Below, piece by piece: positions 36,444 to 45,776 of a stretch of DNA of 64,000 nucleotides. A program made the translations under genes and the position numbers. Under the pieces are notes generated by a model. That model was not told the DNA's origin and made no database searches. It saw nothing but the letters and a program-made list of their open reading frames with translations. The DNA comes from Planctomycetota bacterium (GTDB taxonomy: Bacteria > Planctomycetota > UBA1135 > GCA-002686595), in the NCBI GenBank assembly GCA_014237855.1, contig JABACD010000017.1, positions 71,977 to 135,976 on the forward strand, written 5' to 3'. Positions within the stretch are counted from its first letter, which is position 1, and each line of letters begins with the position of its first letter.

Positions 36444-37634
36444 TCACTCAATGACGCTCCCTGCGAGCGCCTGCTCGAAGTCGGCAATCAGATCGCCGGG
36501 ATCCTCGATCCCCACCGAGACGCGAATTGTGCCCGGCAGGATTCCAACAGCGAGACGCTCCTGTTCACTCATCTTGGCGTGGGAGGTCCGAGCCGGCTGG
36601 CAGACCAGGGACTCGACCCCTCCCAGGCTCGGCGCCGGCAGTGCGAGTCGAAGCCGGGAGAGCAGGATGTCCGCCTCATCATCCTCTCCATCGAGGCTGA
36701 AGAGCACCATGCCCCCCATTCCCTTCAGGAGCTCCCGAGCACGATCATGGTGAGCAAAGCTGGGCAGCCCGGGATAATTCACCCTGCGAACCCTCGAGTG
36801 ACCCTCGAGGAACTCAGCCAAGGCCTGCCCCCCCCTATTGTGGGCCCCCATTCGAAGGGCCAGGGTCTTGATCCCGCGGTCGATCAAGAAGGCCACATGA
36901 GGATCGCAGCAGCCACCGCCATTCATGCGCCAAGTAGTGATACGACTGACGATCTCCCGTGATCCGGCGACTGCGCCTGCGACCAGATCAGAGTGACCCC
37001 CGTAGTACTTGCTGGCGGAATGCACGACCAGGTCAGCTCCAAGAGTGATCGGCCGCTGATGGATCGGCGTGGCGTAGGTGGCGTCCACCACCAGGGCGAG
37101 GCCTTGCTCCCTCGCAAGGGTCTCCAGGTAGGGGATATCGGAGACCTCGAGTGTGGGGTTGGCAATGGACTCGCAGACCAGCACGCGAGTCGCTGGAGTC
37201 ACCGCCGCCCTGAGCGCCTCGTGATCGTCAAGGTCGACATAGGTGACGCTCCCGCCTGCGTCGGTCAGGCAGTGGTCCAGGATGGCCCTCGTCCCGCCAT
37301 AGAGCTTGTCCGCCGCAACCACGTGTCCACCTGGCAAGGCCAGAGCCATCAAGCTCGCATGCATTGCAGCGTTGCCGGATGAGAACAGCCGGGCCTCGTC
37401 GGCTGCCTCGAGGGCAGCAATTCTGTGCTCGACCGCTGCCACGGTTGGATTTCCGTACCGCGAGTAGAATCGGGAGTCAGCGGTCTCTCCCGCCTCGACC
37501 TTGGCATAGTCCTCCGGGTCTGGAACGAAGGTAGAGGTCTGGTAGATCGGCGTCACAACCGCTGAGTCACCCTGGCTAGAGCGACGCCCCCCATGGATGC
37601 AGAGGGTGGACAGCTTGGACTGGTGGTCGTTCAT
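36444..37634 (-). CDS. PLP-dependent trans-sulfuration enzyme (Cys/Met metabolism family)
   Basis: A 396-residue protein starting MNDHQSKLSTLCIHGG at 37634; the frame extends to 37721 without homology. YSRYGNPTVAAVEHRIAALE, SSGNAAMHASLMALA, the PLP aspartate in VVDATYATP and the PLP lysine in VHSASKYYGGHSD (about residue 207) mark the cystathionine gamma-synthase / gamma-lyase / methionine gamma-lyase family. The reaction direction cannot be settled from sequence alone. No SAM-type riboswitch was seen in the 169-bp divergent gap upstream. Confidence 0.88.
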   Translation of the reverse strand: MNDHQSKLSTLCIHGGRRSSQGDSAVVTPIYQTSTFVPDPEDYAKVEAGETADSRFYSRYGNPTVAAVEHRIAALEAADEARLFSSGNAAMHASLMALALPGGHVVAADKLYGGTRAILDHCLTDAGGSVTYVDLDDHEALRAAVTPATRVLVCESIANPTLEVSDIPYLETLAREQGLALVVDATYATPIHQRPITLGADLVVHSASKYYGGHSDLVAGAVAGSREIVSRITTWRMNGGGCCDPHVAFLIDRGIKTLALRMGAHNRGGQALAEFLEGHSRVRRVNYPGLPSFAHHDRARELLKGMGGMVLFSLDGEDDEADILLSRLRLALPAPSLGGVESLVCQPARTSHAKMSEQERLAVGILPGTIRVSVGIEDPGDLIADFEQALAGSVIE

Positions 37635-37803
37635 GGTGGAGATTCTTGCGCAGGATCGGAGCAAGTGGTGGTTGAAGGGTCGCCGCCACAGGATACGGCC
37701 AGAGAGGCCCCCGGTCCCCACGACACTTCGGTGCCCCAGAGAACCCTGCCAGCGCTATACTCCCCGACTCACGTCTTTCCCCCGCCCCAGACATTACCAG
37801 CCC

Positions 37804-38280
37804 ATGGCATCCACGCTGTTCATTGACCTCGACTCCCTCGACCTGGATGCCCGCATCGCGGGGCCAGAAGAGCTAAAGGCCAGCCTGGCCCAACGCGGGA
37901 CCTTCGAGATGCTCAACGGGGTGATTCACCGCGATGCCGAAGAGGGGCTCATTGTCGGATACAAGGACATTCGGGCAGACGACTGGTGGGCTCCGGATCA
38001 CATTCCCGGACGCCCCCTGTTCCCCGGCGTTCTGATGATCGAGTCTGCGGCACAGCTCTGTTCCTACGACTTCGATCAACGTCAGCCCGATAACGACAGC
38101 TTCATTGGCTTCGGCGGGGTCAACAAGACCCGCTTTCGGGGGACCGTCGAGCCGGAAGGCCGCCTGTACTTCATCAGCAAGCTGAACCGTGTCCGCCGCT
38201 CGATGTTCATGTACTTCGCCCAGGCGGTCTACAATGACAAGCTTGTGTTCGAGACCGAGATCCTGGGCGCGATCGTCTAG
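37804..38280 (+). CDS. FabZ-like 3-hydroxyacyl-ACP dehydratase (hotdog fold)
   Basis: A 158-residue protein from the ATG at 37804; the open frame from 37597 overlaps the divergent gene and is rejected. HIPGRPLFPGVLMIESAAQ holds the catalytic His and Glu of the FabA/FabZ hotdog dehydratase. FIGFGGVNKTRFRGTVEPEG is also family-like. The preceding segment is longer than in FabZ. It probably dehydrates an acyl-ACP in fatty-acid or polyketide-like synthesis. It stands alone, not in a fab operon, so it may be a second, specialised copy. Confidence 0.8.
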   Translation: MASTLFIDLDSLDLDARIAGPEELKASLAQRGTFEMLNGVIHRDAEEGLIVGYKDIRADDWWAPDHIPGRPLFPGVLMIESAAQLCSYDFDQRQPDNDSFIGFGGVNKTRFRGTVEPEGRLYFISKLNRVRRSMFMYFAQAVYNDKLVFETEILGAIV

Positions 38281-38298
38281 CCTCGGGCAGGAGCTTCC

Positions 38299-39123
38299 TC
38301 AGACGCCCTGGCCGAAGGATGCGGGTGCACTTCGAACCGGAATCGATTCGCCCTCGGCATCGAGGATCTCCAAGACGTCGAGCTCCAGGCAGCTGCAGGG
38401 AAGTCCCACCACCTGCGTGATTGAAGGTGTCGTCCCTCCCTCGTCTCCGGTGATCGCTTCCTTGACGTAAGTTCCATGCTGAGTGCGCACGTTCATCTTC
38501 CACCGTGACGGCTCATCGGTTGGCTGCACGGAGAGAACTTCGAGCCAGCGCTCGCGAACGAGGTCGGCCCGCCTGTGGGCCACCCGCTGAGGGGTCTTCT
38601 GCTCGAGATCGAAGCGCTTGCCCACGAGCCCCTCGAAGACTCCGGGCTCCGGCTGGCCGTCGACCTCGATCAGCATCGCGTACTCCTTGGCGTTCTGCAT
38701 CTCCTTGAGCACCCGAACGCGTCCCTTTTCCGACCAGTGCAGGCCTTCCAATTCCAGACGACCATCGTTCCTTCGATTGATCTCCGCCTCCAGCGCCGCA
38801 AGATCAACTGTCAGCACCTTTGGATTGATGAACTCGACCACGAACGGACGACCTCGGCCGAGCATTCGGACGTTGATATCCTCCCGGCCGGCCCCGTGAA
38901 ACTTGTTCTTGCGAGTCTTCAGGGCTGCGCCCATGACCCAGCCAATCAGTTCCTGAACAGAGTCGCGGGTGAGCTTGCCAAAGCCCTCACACTCCTCGCA
39001 CTTCTTCCTCCGACGTGGATGCCCCTTGCACTTGGGACAGAAGAAGACCGTCTGCGGGAGGTCTCGGGTTAGCTTGCGGTAACGGCCTTCAATGAAGACC
39101 TTGGCTTGAGGCAGTTCAGTCAT
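38299..39123 (-). CDS. Pus10-type tRNA pseudouridine synthase, catalytic core only
   Basis: A 274-residue protein that matches the C-terminal core of Pus10: FIEGRYRKLTRDLPQT, a zinc-ribbon-like CPKC...CEEC (C29, C32, C42, C45), FHGAGREDINVRMLGRGRPF with catalytic Asp82, KEYAMLIEV, TPQRVAHRRADLVR, and HGTYVKEAITGDEGGTTPS. The second Asp of the usual GREDxDVR motif is Asn84. Archaeal and eukaryotic Pus10 proteins are longer, with an N-terminal THUMP-containing part; it is absent here. Pus10 makes pseudouridine 54/55 in the tRNA T-arm. In bacteria TruB does position 55, and no truB follows rbfA in this window. Divergent from lgt. Confidence 0.88.
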   Translation of the reverse strand: MTELPQAKVFIEGRYRKLTRDLPQTVFFCPKCKGHPRRRKKCEECEGFGKLTRDSVQELIGWVMGAALKTRKNKFHGAGREDINVRMLGRGRPFVVEFINPKVLTVDLAALEAEINRRNDGRLELEGLHWSEKGRVRVLKEMQNAKEYAMLIEVDGQPEPGVFEGLVGKRFDLEQKTPQRVAHRRADLVRERWLEVLSVQPTDEPSRWKMNVRTQHGTYVKEAITGDEGGTTPSITQVVGLPCSCLELDVLEILDAEGESIPVRSAPASFGQGV

Positions 39124-39389
39124 CTCGCGTCGTACTCAGTGGTCTGGAGCCAGGTCGGTGTTCGACCGGCCCGGGAACGGTCCTCGTTCCCCGCTTCATC
39201 TGTCCTGTTTCTTGGCGGTGTCCTGGCAGCTGTGTGACCCGGACCTGCCGCTTGTACCCTCTGGGGCCCCCAACTTGGGAAGCGGCAGAGGATAGCGACT
39301 CCAATCCTGGCTGCAAGTTTCTTGAGAGCCAGCCGGAGCCTACAATCCGGCCCCTCACCGCCCAGCCGGCGCCCCTTCCCACCGCAAGG

Positions 39390-40274
39390 ATGCACCCCTA
39401 CCTCTTCTCGCTCCCTCTCTGGTTCCGCGACGAGCCCTTTCACCTGCGCTCCTTTGGGGTGATGGTGGCGATAGGCTTCCTCTTTGGCGCCAATCTGCTC
39501 CAGCGGCTCGTCAAGAAGCACGGGGATGACCCGGACCAGGATCCCGAGAGATTCTCCTCGATCATCATGTGGACGCTCTTTGGCGTCTTCGGGGGGGCCA
39601 GGATGATGTATGTGATCGTGGAGGTCCTGCGCGACTCCTCCATCGGACAGAGATATCTCGAGAATCCGCTCTCCATGCTCTTCTTCTGGGAGGGGGGCCT
39701 GGTGATGTATGGAGGCTTCGCAGGTGGGGCACTGGCCGGAGTGCTCAGGGCCAAGATGCTGGGAGTTCGCTGGATTCATGCCCTGGACATGGCCCTGATC
39801 GCCGCCTTCTTCGCCCAGGCCATTGGTCGCATTGGCTGCCTCCTGGTGGGCGACGACTTCGGGAGTCCAGTCCCCGAGGAGTTCAAGACACTTCCCTTCC
39901 CCATCACGCTCACCGTGCCCGATCCCCTTCCAGAGGGCAGTCTCTTCGGGCTCGAGAATGCGGGCCAGGTCCTCTGGGCAACGCAGACCTGGATGAGCAT
40001 CAATGCCCTGCTCCTGGGAATCGTCGCCTGGCGCCTGTTCCTGCGCAGGCGGTATGCGGGCCAGGTCACACTCTGGGTGATCGTGCTCTACGCCATTGGA
40101 CGCTATGTGATCGAGATGTTCAGGGGCGATGCCATTCGTGGAGTGTGGTTCGACGGCATGATGAGCACTTCACAGCTGATCTCAGTGGTCGGTGGTCTCG
40201 CTGCCGTGGTGCTTCTCATCCTGAACCGTGGGCGGCAGGATTCGAAGCTCGAAGCGGTTCAGAGAACGGGATGA
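39390..40274 (+). CDS. lgt: Prolipoprotein diacylglyceryl transferase Lgt
   Basis: 295 residues from the ATG at 39390; the longer frame from 39234 is non-homologous. Seven or so helices; LRSFGVMVAIGFLFG, FFWEGGLVMYGGFAGG (Tyr where E. coli has His103) and AIGRIGCLLVGDDFG, with Arg147 in the place of E. coli Arg143. It attaches diacylglycerol from phosphatidylglycerol to the lipobox Cys in the inner membrane. It would serve the lipoproteins encoded at 43199, 60106, 61571 and 62016. The stop overlaps the next gene (ATGA at 40271-40274). Confidence 0.9.
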   Translation: MHPYLFSLPLWFRDEPFHLRSFGVMVAIGFLFGANLLQRLVKKHGDDPDQDPERFSSIIMWTLFGVFGGARMMYVIVEVLRDSSIGQRYLENPLSMLFFWEGGLVMYGGFAGGALAGVLRAKMLGVRWIHALDMALIAAFFAQAIGRIGCLLVGDDFGSPVPEEFKTLPFPITLTVPDPLPEGSLFGLENAGQVLWATQTWMSINALLLGIVAWRLFLRRRYAGQVTLWVIVLYAIGRYVIEMFRGDAIRGVWFDGMMSTSQLISVVGGLAAVVLLILNRGRQDSKLEAVQRTG

Positions 40275-41290
40275 GTATCGAGAAGGAGTCGCGCACGCAG
40301 GCAAGACTCGTCGCCGGTATCGACGAGGCAGGTCTTGGGCCGCTTCTCGGCCCCTTGACCCTCGGCTTCTCCGTCATGCGTCTGCCGCCGAAGGGCAAGA
40401 ATGTCTGGGACGCACTCGATTCCATTGTTGGAAGACAGCCATCTCAGGATGCCTCTCACATCATTGTCGCCGACTCCAAGAAGGTCTACTCCCGCAATCC
40501 GCGCGGGCGTCGGCGTCTCGAGACGACCGCTCTGGGCTTCCTGGCGCAAAGAGCTGTAGGTGGCCCGGTCACAGGGGCGGACCTGCTCCGCTGCGCACCG
40601 GAGGAATTCCGACCACGAGCCGCGGAGGTCGCCAGGCACCCTTGGTACGAGAAGCTCCCCAAGCACCTGCCAGTCTGGACCGACCCCGGGAGACTCGAGC
40701 TACGCAGCGAGGCATTGCGCCGAGAACTGGAGGCGTTCGACCTCGCGGTGGTCGACGCCGGCGTGCGGTTGATACCCGCGGGTGAACTCAACCGTTCCTT
40801 TGATCGGACACAGAACAAGAGCGCCACCGTCTGGTCCATGGTCGGCTCGATTCTCCGCTACCTCTGGGAGCAGCACGGCCACCAGGGGGTGCATGTGATC
40901 GTGGATCGGCAGGGCGGGCGCTTCAGGTACGGACAGCTGCTTAGAGAGAGCTTTCCTGGGGTCCAGGTCCAGGTCGGCAAGGAGAGTCCTGACCACTCCG
41001 AGTACCGCCTGGAGTCAGATCCCGCCCTCCAGACCAGGTCCAGCAGGATGAGGCTGACCTTCGCCGAGAAGGCCGAGGACCGAGCCTTCACCGTGGCCCT
41101 CGGCTCCTGCCTCGCCAAGTACGCCCGCGAGCTGGCCATGGAGGCCTTCAACGGCTATTTCCAGGCACTCCAGCCCGGCCTGGCCCCCACGGCCGGATAC
41201 ACCACTGACGGTCGCCGCTGGGTGCAGGACGCGGCAGGAACCCTCGATAGAAACCAGATCGATCGAGAGGTTCTGATCCGTCGGCGCTGA
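40271..41290 (+). CDS. Divergent RNase HII-like protein
   Basis: A 339-residue protein overlapping lgt by four bases; the much longer frame from 39569 is a shadow of lgt. VAGIDEAGLGPLLGPL aligns with the RNase HII opening (Asp18, Glu19), VADSKKVYS with its DSKKL, IVDRQGGR with the third Asp (Asp212), and AEKAEDRAFTVALGSCLAKY with the fourth acidic region. However, the Arg of DEAGRGP is Leu22, and there is a ~100-residue insertion between motifs. RNase HII cuts RNA in RNA-DNA hybrids; this protein keeps the acids but has changed the substrate loop, so its specificity is uncertain. Confidence 0.72.
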   Translation: MSIEKESRTQARLVAGIDEAGLGPLLGPLTLGFSVMRLPPKGKNVWDALDSIVGRQPSQDASHIIVADSKKVYSRNPRGRRRLETTALGFLAQRAVGGPVTGADLLRCAPEEFRPRAAEVARHPWYEKLPKHLPVWTDPGRLELRSEALRRELEAFDLAVVDAGVRLIPAGELNRSFDRTQNKSATVWSMVGSILRYLWEQHGHQGVHVIVDRQGGRFRYGQLLRESFPGVQVQVGKESPDHSEYRLESDPALQTRSSRMRLTFAEKAEDRAFTVALGSCLAKYARELAMEAFNGYFQALQPGLAPTAGYTTDGRRWVQDAAGTLDRNQIDREVLIRRR

Positions 41291-41341
41291 GACGTTGTAG
41301 GCTTTCGCTCCCCCCTCCCCCCCAACCCACCTGCCCACCCC

Positions 41342-42667
41342 TTGAAGATCGCAATCCTGGGAGCCGGCATCTCCGGCCTTGCGCTGGCCCGCTTTCTGAT
41401 CGATGGCGGCCACGAGCCCTCTGACATCGATCTATTCGAGTCGGGCTCAAAGGCTGGTGGCCTCTGCCACTCGAAGACCGTCGACGGCTTCACCTACGAC
41501 ATTTCTGGAGGGCATATCCTCTTCAGCAAGGACGCCGAGGCCTTGCAGTGGATGAAGGATCAAGGTGGTGGGGACGACTCTTTCGTCAAGCGAGATCGCA
41601 ACACGAAGATTCGCTTCGGTGATCACTGGGTGCACTATCCCTTTGAGAATGGCATCGGAGACCTGCCCCCGCAGGCCAACCTGGACTGCCTCAAGGGATA
41701 CATCGAAGCCTGGCACGAGCGCACAGCAGAAGGCACGAGCGCTCCCGGTGACTTCAAGGCCTGGATTCAGTGGCGCTTCGGGGACGGCATCGCCAAGCAC
41801 TTCATGGATCCCTACAACGAGAAGATCTGGAAGCGCGAACTCGATCAGATCTCCAGCGGATGGGTGGCTGGTCGGGTACCCGATGCACCTATCGAGGATG
41901 TGCTCAAGGCAGCCATCGGCATGCGCACCGAGGGATACACCCATCAGGCCATCTTCTACTATCCCAAGCAGGGCGGCTTCCAGGCGATTACCGATCACCT
42001 GGCTGCCTCGATGACCGAGCGCATTCAACTCTCCACCCCCATCACTCACCTGAAGAGAGAAGGTGAGGTCTGGAAGGTCAACGGCGCCCCTTACGACTGT
42101 GTGGTCTCGACCATCCCGCTGACGCACATGCCGAAGATCGTCGAGGGAATGCCAGTGGATGTTGCCGCTGCCATGACAGGACTCGAGTACAACTCGATGG
42201 TGACCTTTCTCCTGGCTCTCGATCGCGAGAAGCATCCCGACCTGTCCTGGATCTACCTGCCTCACGCGGATCAGGGCCCGACCAATCGCGTGACCTACAT
42301 GTCGAATTACTCCCCGGGCAACGCTCCCGAGGGGAAGACATCCTTCCTCTGCGAGGTCACGGTACCAGGAGGTGTTCCTGCCCCCGGAGCCTCACTCGAG
42401 AGAGAGGTCATCGACGGCATGGTTCACGCAGGACTCGTGAAGAAAGACGAGATCATGTTCGCCGACCGTAGCGACGTGGGTCACGCCTATGTGGTCTTCG
42501 ATCACGACTTCGACCGCAAGCGCGCTGTCTCCCTGGACTGGCTCGAGAGCAGTGGACTCTTCCCGTTGGGGCGCTTCGGACGCTTTGACTACGACAACTC
42601 AGACCAGTGCGTGATCAAGGCACGTAGCCTGGCTGCCGAGCTGCTGGCCAGGGCAGCCCGAGGCTAG
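41342..42667 (+). CDS. FAD-dependent UDP-galactopyranose-mutase-like amine oxidase family protein
   Basis: 441 residues from a TTG start placed exactly where the Rossmann fold begins (KIAILGAGISGLALARFL). The FAD adenine motif is followed by DLFESGSKAGGLCHSK and YDISGGHILFSK, then IRFGDHWVHYPFENG and MDPYNEKIWKRELDQI, which resemble UDP-galactopyranose mutase and related sugar-processing flavoproteins. The protein is soluble. It probably modifies or rearranges a nucleotide sugar for surface polysaccharide. A protoporphyrinogen-oxidase-like role is the alternative. Follows the RNase HII-like gene by 51 bases. Confidence 0.75.
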   Translation: MKIAILGAGISGLALARFLIDGGHEPSDIDLFESGSKAGGLCHSKTVDGFTYDISGGHILFSKDAEALQWMKDQGGGDDSFVKRDRNTKIRFGDHWVHYPFENGIGDLPPQANLDCLKGYIEAWHERTAEGTSAPGDFKAWIQWRFGDGIAKHFMDPYNEKIWKRELDQISSGWVAGRVPDAPIEDVLKAAIGMRTEGYTHQAIFYYPKQGGFQAITDHLAASMTERIQLSTPITHLKREGEVWKVNGAPYDCVVSTIPLTHMPKIVEGMPVDVAAAMTGLEYNSMVTFLLALDREKHPDLSWIYLPHADQGPTNRVTYMSNYSPGNAPEGKTSFLCEVTVPGGVPAPGASLEREVIDGMVHAGLVKKDEIMFADRSDVGHAYVVFDHDFDRKRAVSLDWLESSGLFPLGRFGRFDYDNSDQCVIKARSLAAELLARAARG

Positions 42668-42673
42668 CACAGC

Positions 42674-43072
42674 CTAGCTGGCTCTCAGAAATTGACGTAC
42701 CTTGGCGAAGACCACGACCAGCGTGGCCATCGGTATCAGGAAGGTGCCTGGAACCGCGCAATAGACGCCGATCAAGGCACCCAGCTTCCATGCGGTCGAT
42801 GGCTGACAGCCCACCTTCCGCACGATGTAGTAGCCCAGCGGCCAGCCGAGAAACAGCCCCATGGCGGGGTTGATCGTGGCCGCATCAAGCAGGTCGACCA
42901 GCAGGCCAGCTATCACGGGACCAATCGTGTCACTGAGCTCACTCAGGCGCTGAGAGTGCGAGTCTCGCGCCTCGGCGGGGCCCGAGTCGAGCTCGGGGTC
43001 GTAGTCCTCGGGCAGACGCTCAACCGTGACCTCTACCGGTCTCTTCCCTCCTGATCGCTTCTCTGAGGCCAT
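42674..43072 (-). CDS. Small two-helix membrane protein, unknown function
   Basis: 132 residues from the ATG at 43072; the open frame to 43426 would run antisense into the next gene. A charged N-terminus (KRSGGKRPVEVTVERLPEDY) leads to helices at about 60-80 (IAGLLVDLLDAATINPAMG) and 92-125 (LGALIGVYCAVPGTFLIPM, ATLVVVFAKV). I do not recognise a family. It converges on the UGM-like gene, and their stops are seven bases apart. Confidence 0.6.
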   Translation of the reverse strand: MASEKRSGGKRPVEVTVERLPEDYDPELDSGPAEARDSHSQRLSELSDTIGPVIAGLLVDLLDAATINPAMGLFLGWPLGYYIVRKVGCQPSTAWKLGALIGVYCAVPGTFLIPMATLVVVFAKVRQFLRAS

Positions 43073-43198
43073 GTGCAGGATGATACACAAGCATCGCGGT
43101 CTGCTGGGTCCGGCTGGCCCATACCACTCCCGACGACCGTCACACGGAATCGCCCCGCGAAGCCTTGACGAATTGCGACAATCTACGAGAGTGGTGTA

Positions 43199-45742
43199 AT
43201 GGCCTGCGACGATGAAACCAGACGACAGGTTCCACGATCCAGTCACCGGCGAGGTGCCGGCAGCACGCTCATACTCCTCGCTCTGGCCCTCTCTGCTTGC
43301 GGTAAGAGTGGCGGACAGATCACGAGTGGTGGCTCCTCGACCCCTGGAACCGGGGGGGGCGATCCCCCCCAGGATCTGAGCTACAGCCAGCGCGTGTTCG
43401 TGCTCTCCCCCGGAGAGACGATTCACCCACTGACGCCGAGCGTCACTGGAACCGTCAGCGAGTTCTCCATCGTCGGCAGCCTGCCTGCTGGAATCGACTT
43501 CGACACCACCACGGGAGTGATCTCGGGAACCGCCGAAGAACTGACCGAGCCGAGTGTTGTGCAGGTCTCAGCCATCAATGCCGATGGTAGCGACGTGACC
43601 AGCCTCTCCTTCAGCATCCCGCAGATCTCCAATTTCGCCTTTGGTGTGGATGCACCCAACGGCTCGATCGTCTCCTTCGAGGTCGATCGCTCTTGTGGCT
43701 CACTCATTCAGGTCCAGTCTGTCTTCGCCAGCACGACTCCGCTCTCTGCCCCACAGATCGATTCAGACGGCCTCATCCTCTGCGTCGTCGATCAGCTCCA
43801 GCTGCTGAGTTTCGGAGTGGATCCAAAGGCTGGAACAATGACCCCAGCTACCTCTCTTGAGCTGGGCGTGGGACCACATGACCTGTACCTCCATCCGAGT
43901 GGCGAGTTCGTCTATGTCGTCACCCGCAGTACCAACAGCCTGCGTGCCTTTGACGTCGACCCCGCAACGGGAGCGGTCGACCCGAACCCACTGGCAACTC
44001 TCAGCACGGACAGTCTCCCAACCCGGATCATCGGAGATCCCCACGGACGCTATCTGATTGTCGAGCACGAGTACGACGACACCCCAGGCGAAGATTACAC
44101 CCCCCTGGTCTCCTACTTGCTCGATTCCGAAACAGGTCTCCCAACGCAGAGCGCGACCTTCAGCCTGGTTCTCGTCGATCCCCGTCAGATGGTGATCGAC
44201 CCCCTGGGCGAGGGTCTCTATCTGACCACATCCAGTCCAGCTGACTACGTCAACTGGGTCATCCACTACTCCATCGATCCGGCCACCGGAAAGCCTCAGC
44301 TGGTTGATCTGGAGAAGGCCGGACAGACGCCCAATGCACTGGTCATCGATCCCCGTGGGCAGCGGATGTACGTGGCCAACCAGGCCTCCAGCGACATCAC
44401 CCTGATGGAGATTGACCCGGCTTCGGGGACCCTGGACAAGGTCGCCACCCTTCCTGGCTCGAGCGGGGTAAACAGTCTCTCGATGTCTGCGGAGGGTGAC
44501 GAACTCTACGTCCTCGACCCCGATGCGCTGGCAGTCACGATCCAGGGTATCTCCCCCGCGAACGGAGAGTTCCTCTACACGCAGCTGATCCGTACGGGAG
44601 CCAGCTCCGAACGTCTGGCGATCCTCTCCAGGGGTGGAGCGGGTGTACCAACCGCGACAAATCTCTACCTGCTCTCCGCTGCGACTGACGAGATTCAGAA
44701 CCTTGCCATCTCTCCAGAGACGGGGACTCTCGACCTCGTCGGTATGCCGGCTGCTGTAGAGGGAACCCCAACCTGCTTCGCCGTGCGGCCAGATGGCCGG
44801 TTTCTCTACGCCTCAGTAATCGACAGGTCCGTGCCTGCACCAAACAATCAGGTCCACATCTTTGGTGTGGAGTGCAACGGCGAGCTGAACGACCTGGAGA
44901 TACCGCTGGACCTCCTGGCTGGGGAGCCTGGCGCCATGGCGATCGAGCCCTCGGGCCAGCGCATGTACGTGGCGGTGGGACTGTTCAACCTCTTGATGGT
45001 CTACACCATCGATTCCGAGGGGGCTCTCAGTGTCAGTGGTTCTCGTCCACTGGGTCCGAACCTCGTCGGTCTCGAAGTCGACCCTGGTGGTTCCTTTCTC
45101 GCACTCGGGCACACTCAGAGCAGTGAAGAGGACCCTGATCGCGTGGTGATCCACCTCGTCGACCCCGAGACCGGCCTGCTCTCACCCGGCATCTCCTCGG
45201 CCATGCCCCTGCACCCCACTGCGATGGCCTTTGATCCGACCGGGACTCGCCTGTATGTGACGATGAAGGACGATGACCTGGCGTCGATCGACCTCGTGAA
45301 GGTCTTCGACGTGGGTCCAGACGGCTCCCTGACATCGGCTGGGAACGATGCCTTCACTCAACCCGAACCTGGCGACATCGAGCTCACTCCCGACGGCAAG
45401 TTTGCCCTGGTGACCTTTGAAGTTTCCCAGGTCTCTCAGAAGGGAGAGGCCTCCGGTGGAGGCCTGCTTGTCTATCACGTCGACCCCGACAGCGGTGAAC
45501 TCTCGAACGGCAGCGGCCTCCCCCAGTGGCGACAGTCCGTGGCGGCTGGAGAGGGACCGACACGCCTGGGGCTGACTCCCGACGGACTGAACGCCTTCGT
45601 ACTCGCTCCATCCGAGGAGCAGGGCATGTCCACCGTGACTGCCTTCGACATCGACCCCTTGACGGGCTTTCCCCTGCCAATCGATACAGAGCTGGTCGTG
45701 GACACCCCGGTTGACATGACACCACGCACGACCCGCCAGTAA
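43199..45742 (+). CDS. Lipoprotein with putative-Ig and lactonase-type beta-propeller domains
   Basis: 847 residues. The lipobox LALSAC puts the lipid on Cys34. Residues ~60-150 hold a He_PIG-like Ig domain with LPAGIDFDTTTGVISGTAEE. The rest is two sets of beta-propeller blades of the lactonase/YVTN type (VGPHDLYLHPSGEFVYVV, DPRGQRMYVANQASSDITL, MAFDPTGTRLYVTMKDD), enough for about 14 blades. No catalytic His/Glu set was identified. Probably a surface or periplasmic binding protein. ATG at 43199; the n-region is long for a signal peptide, so a later start is possible. Confidence 0.78.
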   Translation: MACDDETRRQVPRSSHRRGAGSTLILLALALSACGKSGGQITSGGSSTPGTGGGDPPQDLSYSQRVFVLSPGETIHPLTPSVTGTVSEFSIVGSLPAGIDFDTTTGVISGTAEELTEPSVVQVSAINADGSDVTSLSFSIPQISNFAFGVDAPNGSIVSFEVDRSCGSLIQVQSVFASTTPLSAPQIDSDGLILCVVDQLQLLSFGVDPKAGTMTPATSLELGVGPHDLYLHPSGEFVYVVTRSTNSLRAFDVDPATGAVDPNPLATLSTDSLPTRIIGDPHGRYLIVEHEYDDTPGEDYTPLVSYLLDSETGLPTQSATFSLVLVDPRQMVIDPLGEGLYLTTSSPADYVNWVIHYSIDPATGKPQLVDLEKAGQTPNALVIDPRGQRMYVANQASSDITLMEIDPASGTLDKVATLPGSSGVNSLSMSAEGDELYVLDPDALAVTIQGISPANGEFLYTQLIRTGASSERLAILSRGGAGVPTATNLYLLSAATDEIQNLAISPETGTLDLVGMPAAVEGTPTCFAVRPDGRFLYASVIDRSVPAPNNQVHIFGVECNGELNDLEIPLDLLAGEPGAMAIEPSGQRMYVAVGLFNLLMVYTIDSEGALSVSGSRPLGPNLVGLEVDPGGSFLALGHTQSSEEDPDRVVIHLVDPETGLLSPGISSAMPLHPTAMAFDPTGTRLYVTMKDDDLASIDLVKVFDVGPDGSLTSAGNDAFTQPEPGDIELTPDGKFALVTFEVSQVSQKGEASGGGLLVYHVDPDSGELSNGSGLPQWRQSVAAGEGPTRLGLTPDGLNAFVLAPSEEQGMSTVTAFDIDPLTGFPLPIDTELVVDTPVDMTPRTTRQ

Positions 45743-45776
45743 TCAGAGCGGGTGAGCCCCCCCGGTTCACCGATCG

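Noticed and set aside
37635..37803. SAM/SAH riboswitch ahead of the trans-sulfuration enzyme
   Set aside because: No recognisable core of any SAM or SAH class in either strand.
39569..40270. N-terminal extension of the RNase HII-like frame
   Set aside because: It overlaps lgt entirely and has low-complexity out-of-frame composition; the homologous protein starts at 40271.
42662..42679. Palindrome between the UGM-like and small membrane protein genes
   Set aside because: The GCTAG/CTAGC symmetry arises from two facing TAG stop codons; probably coincidence.
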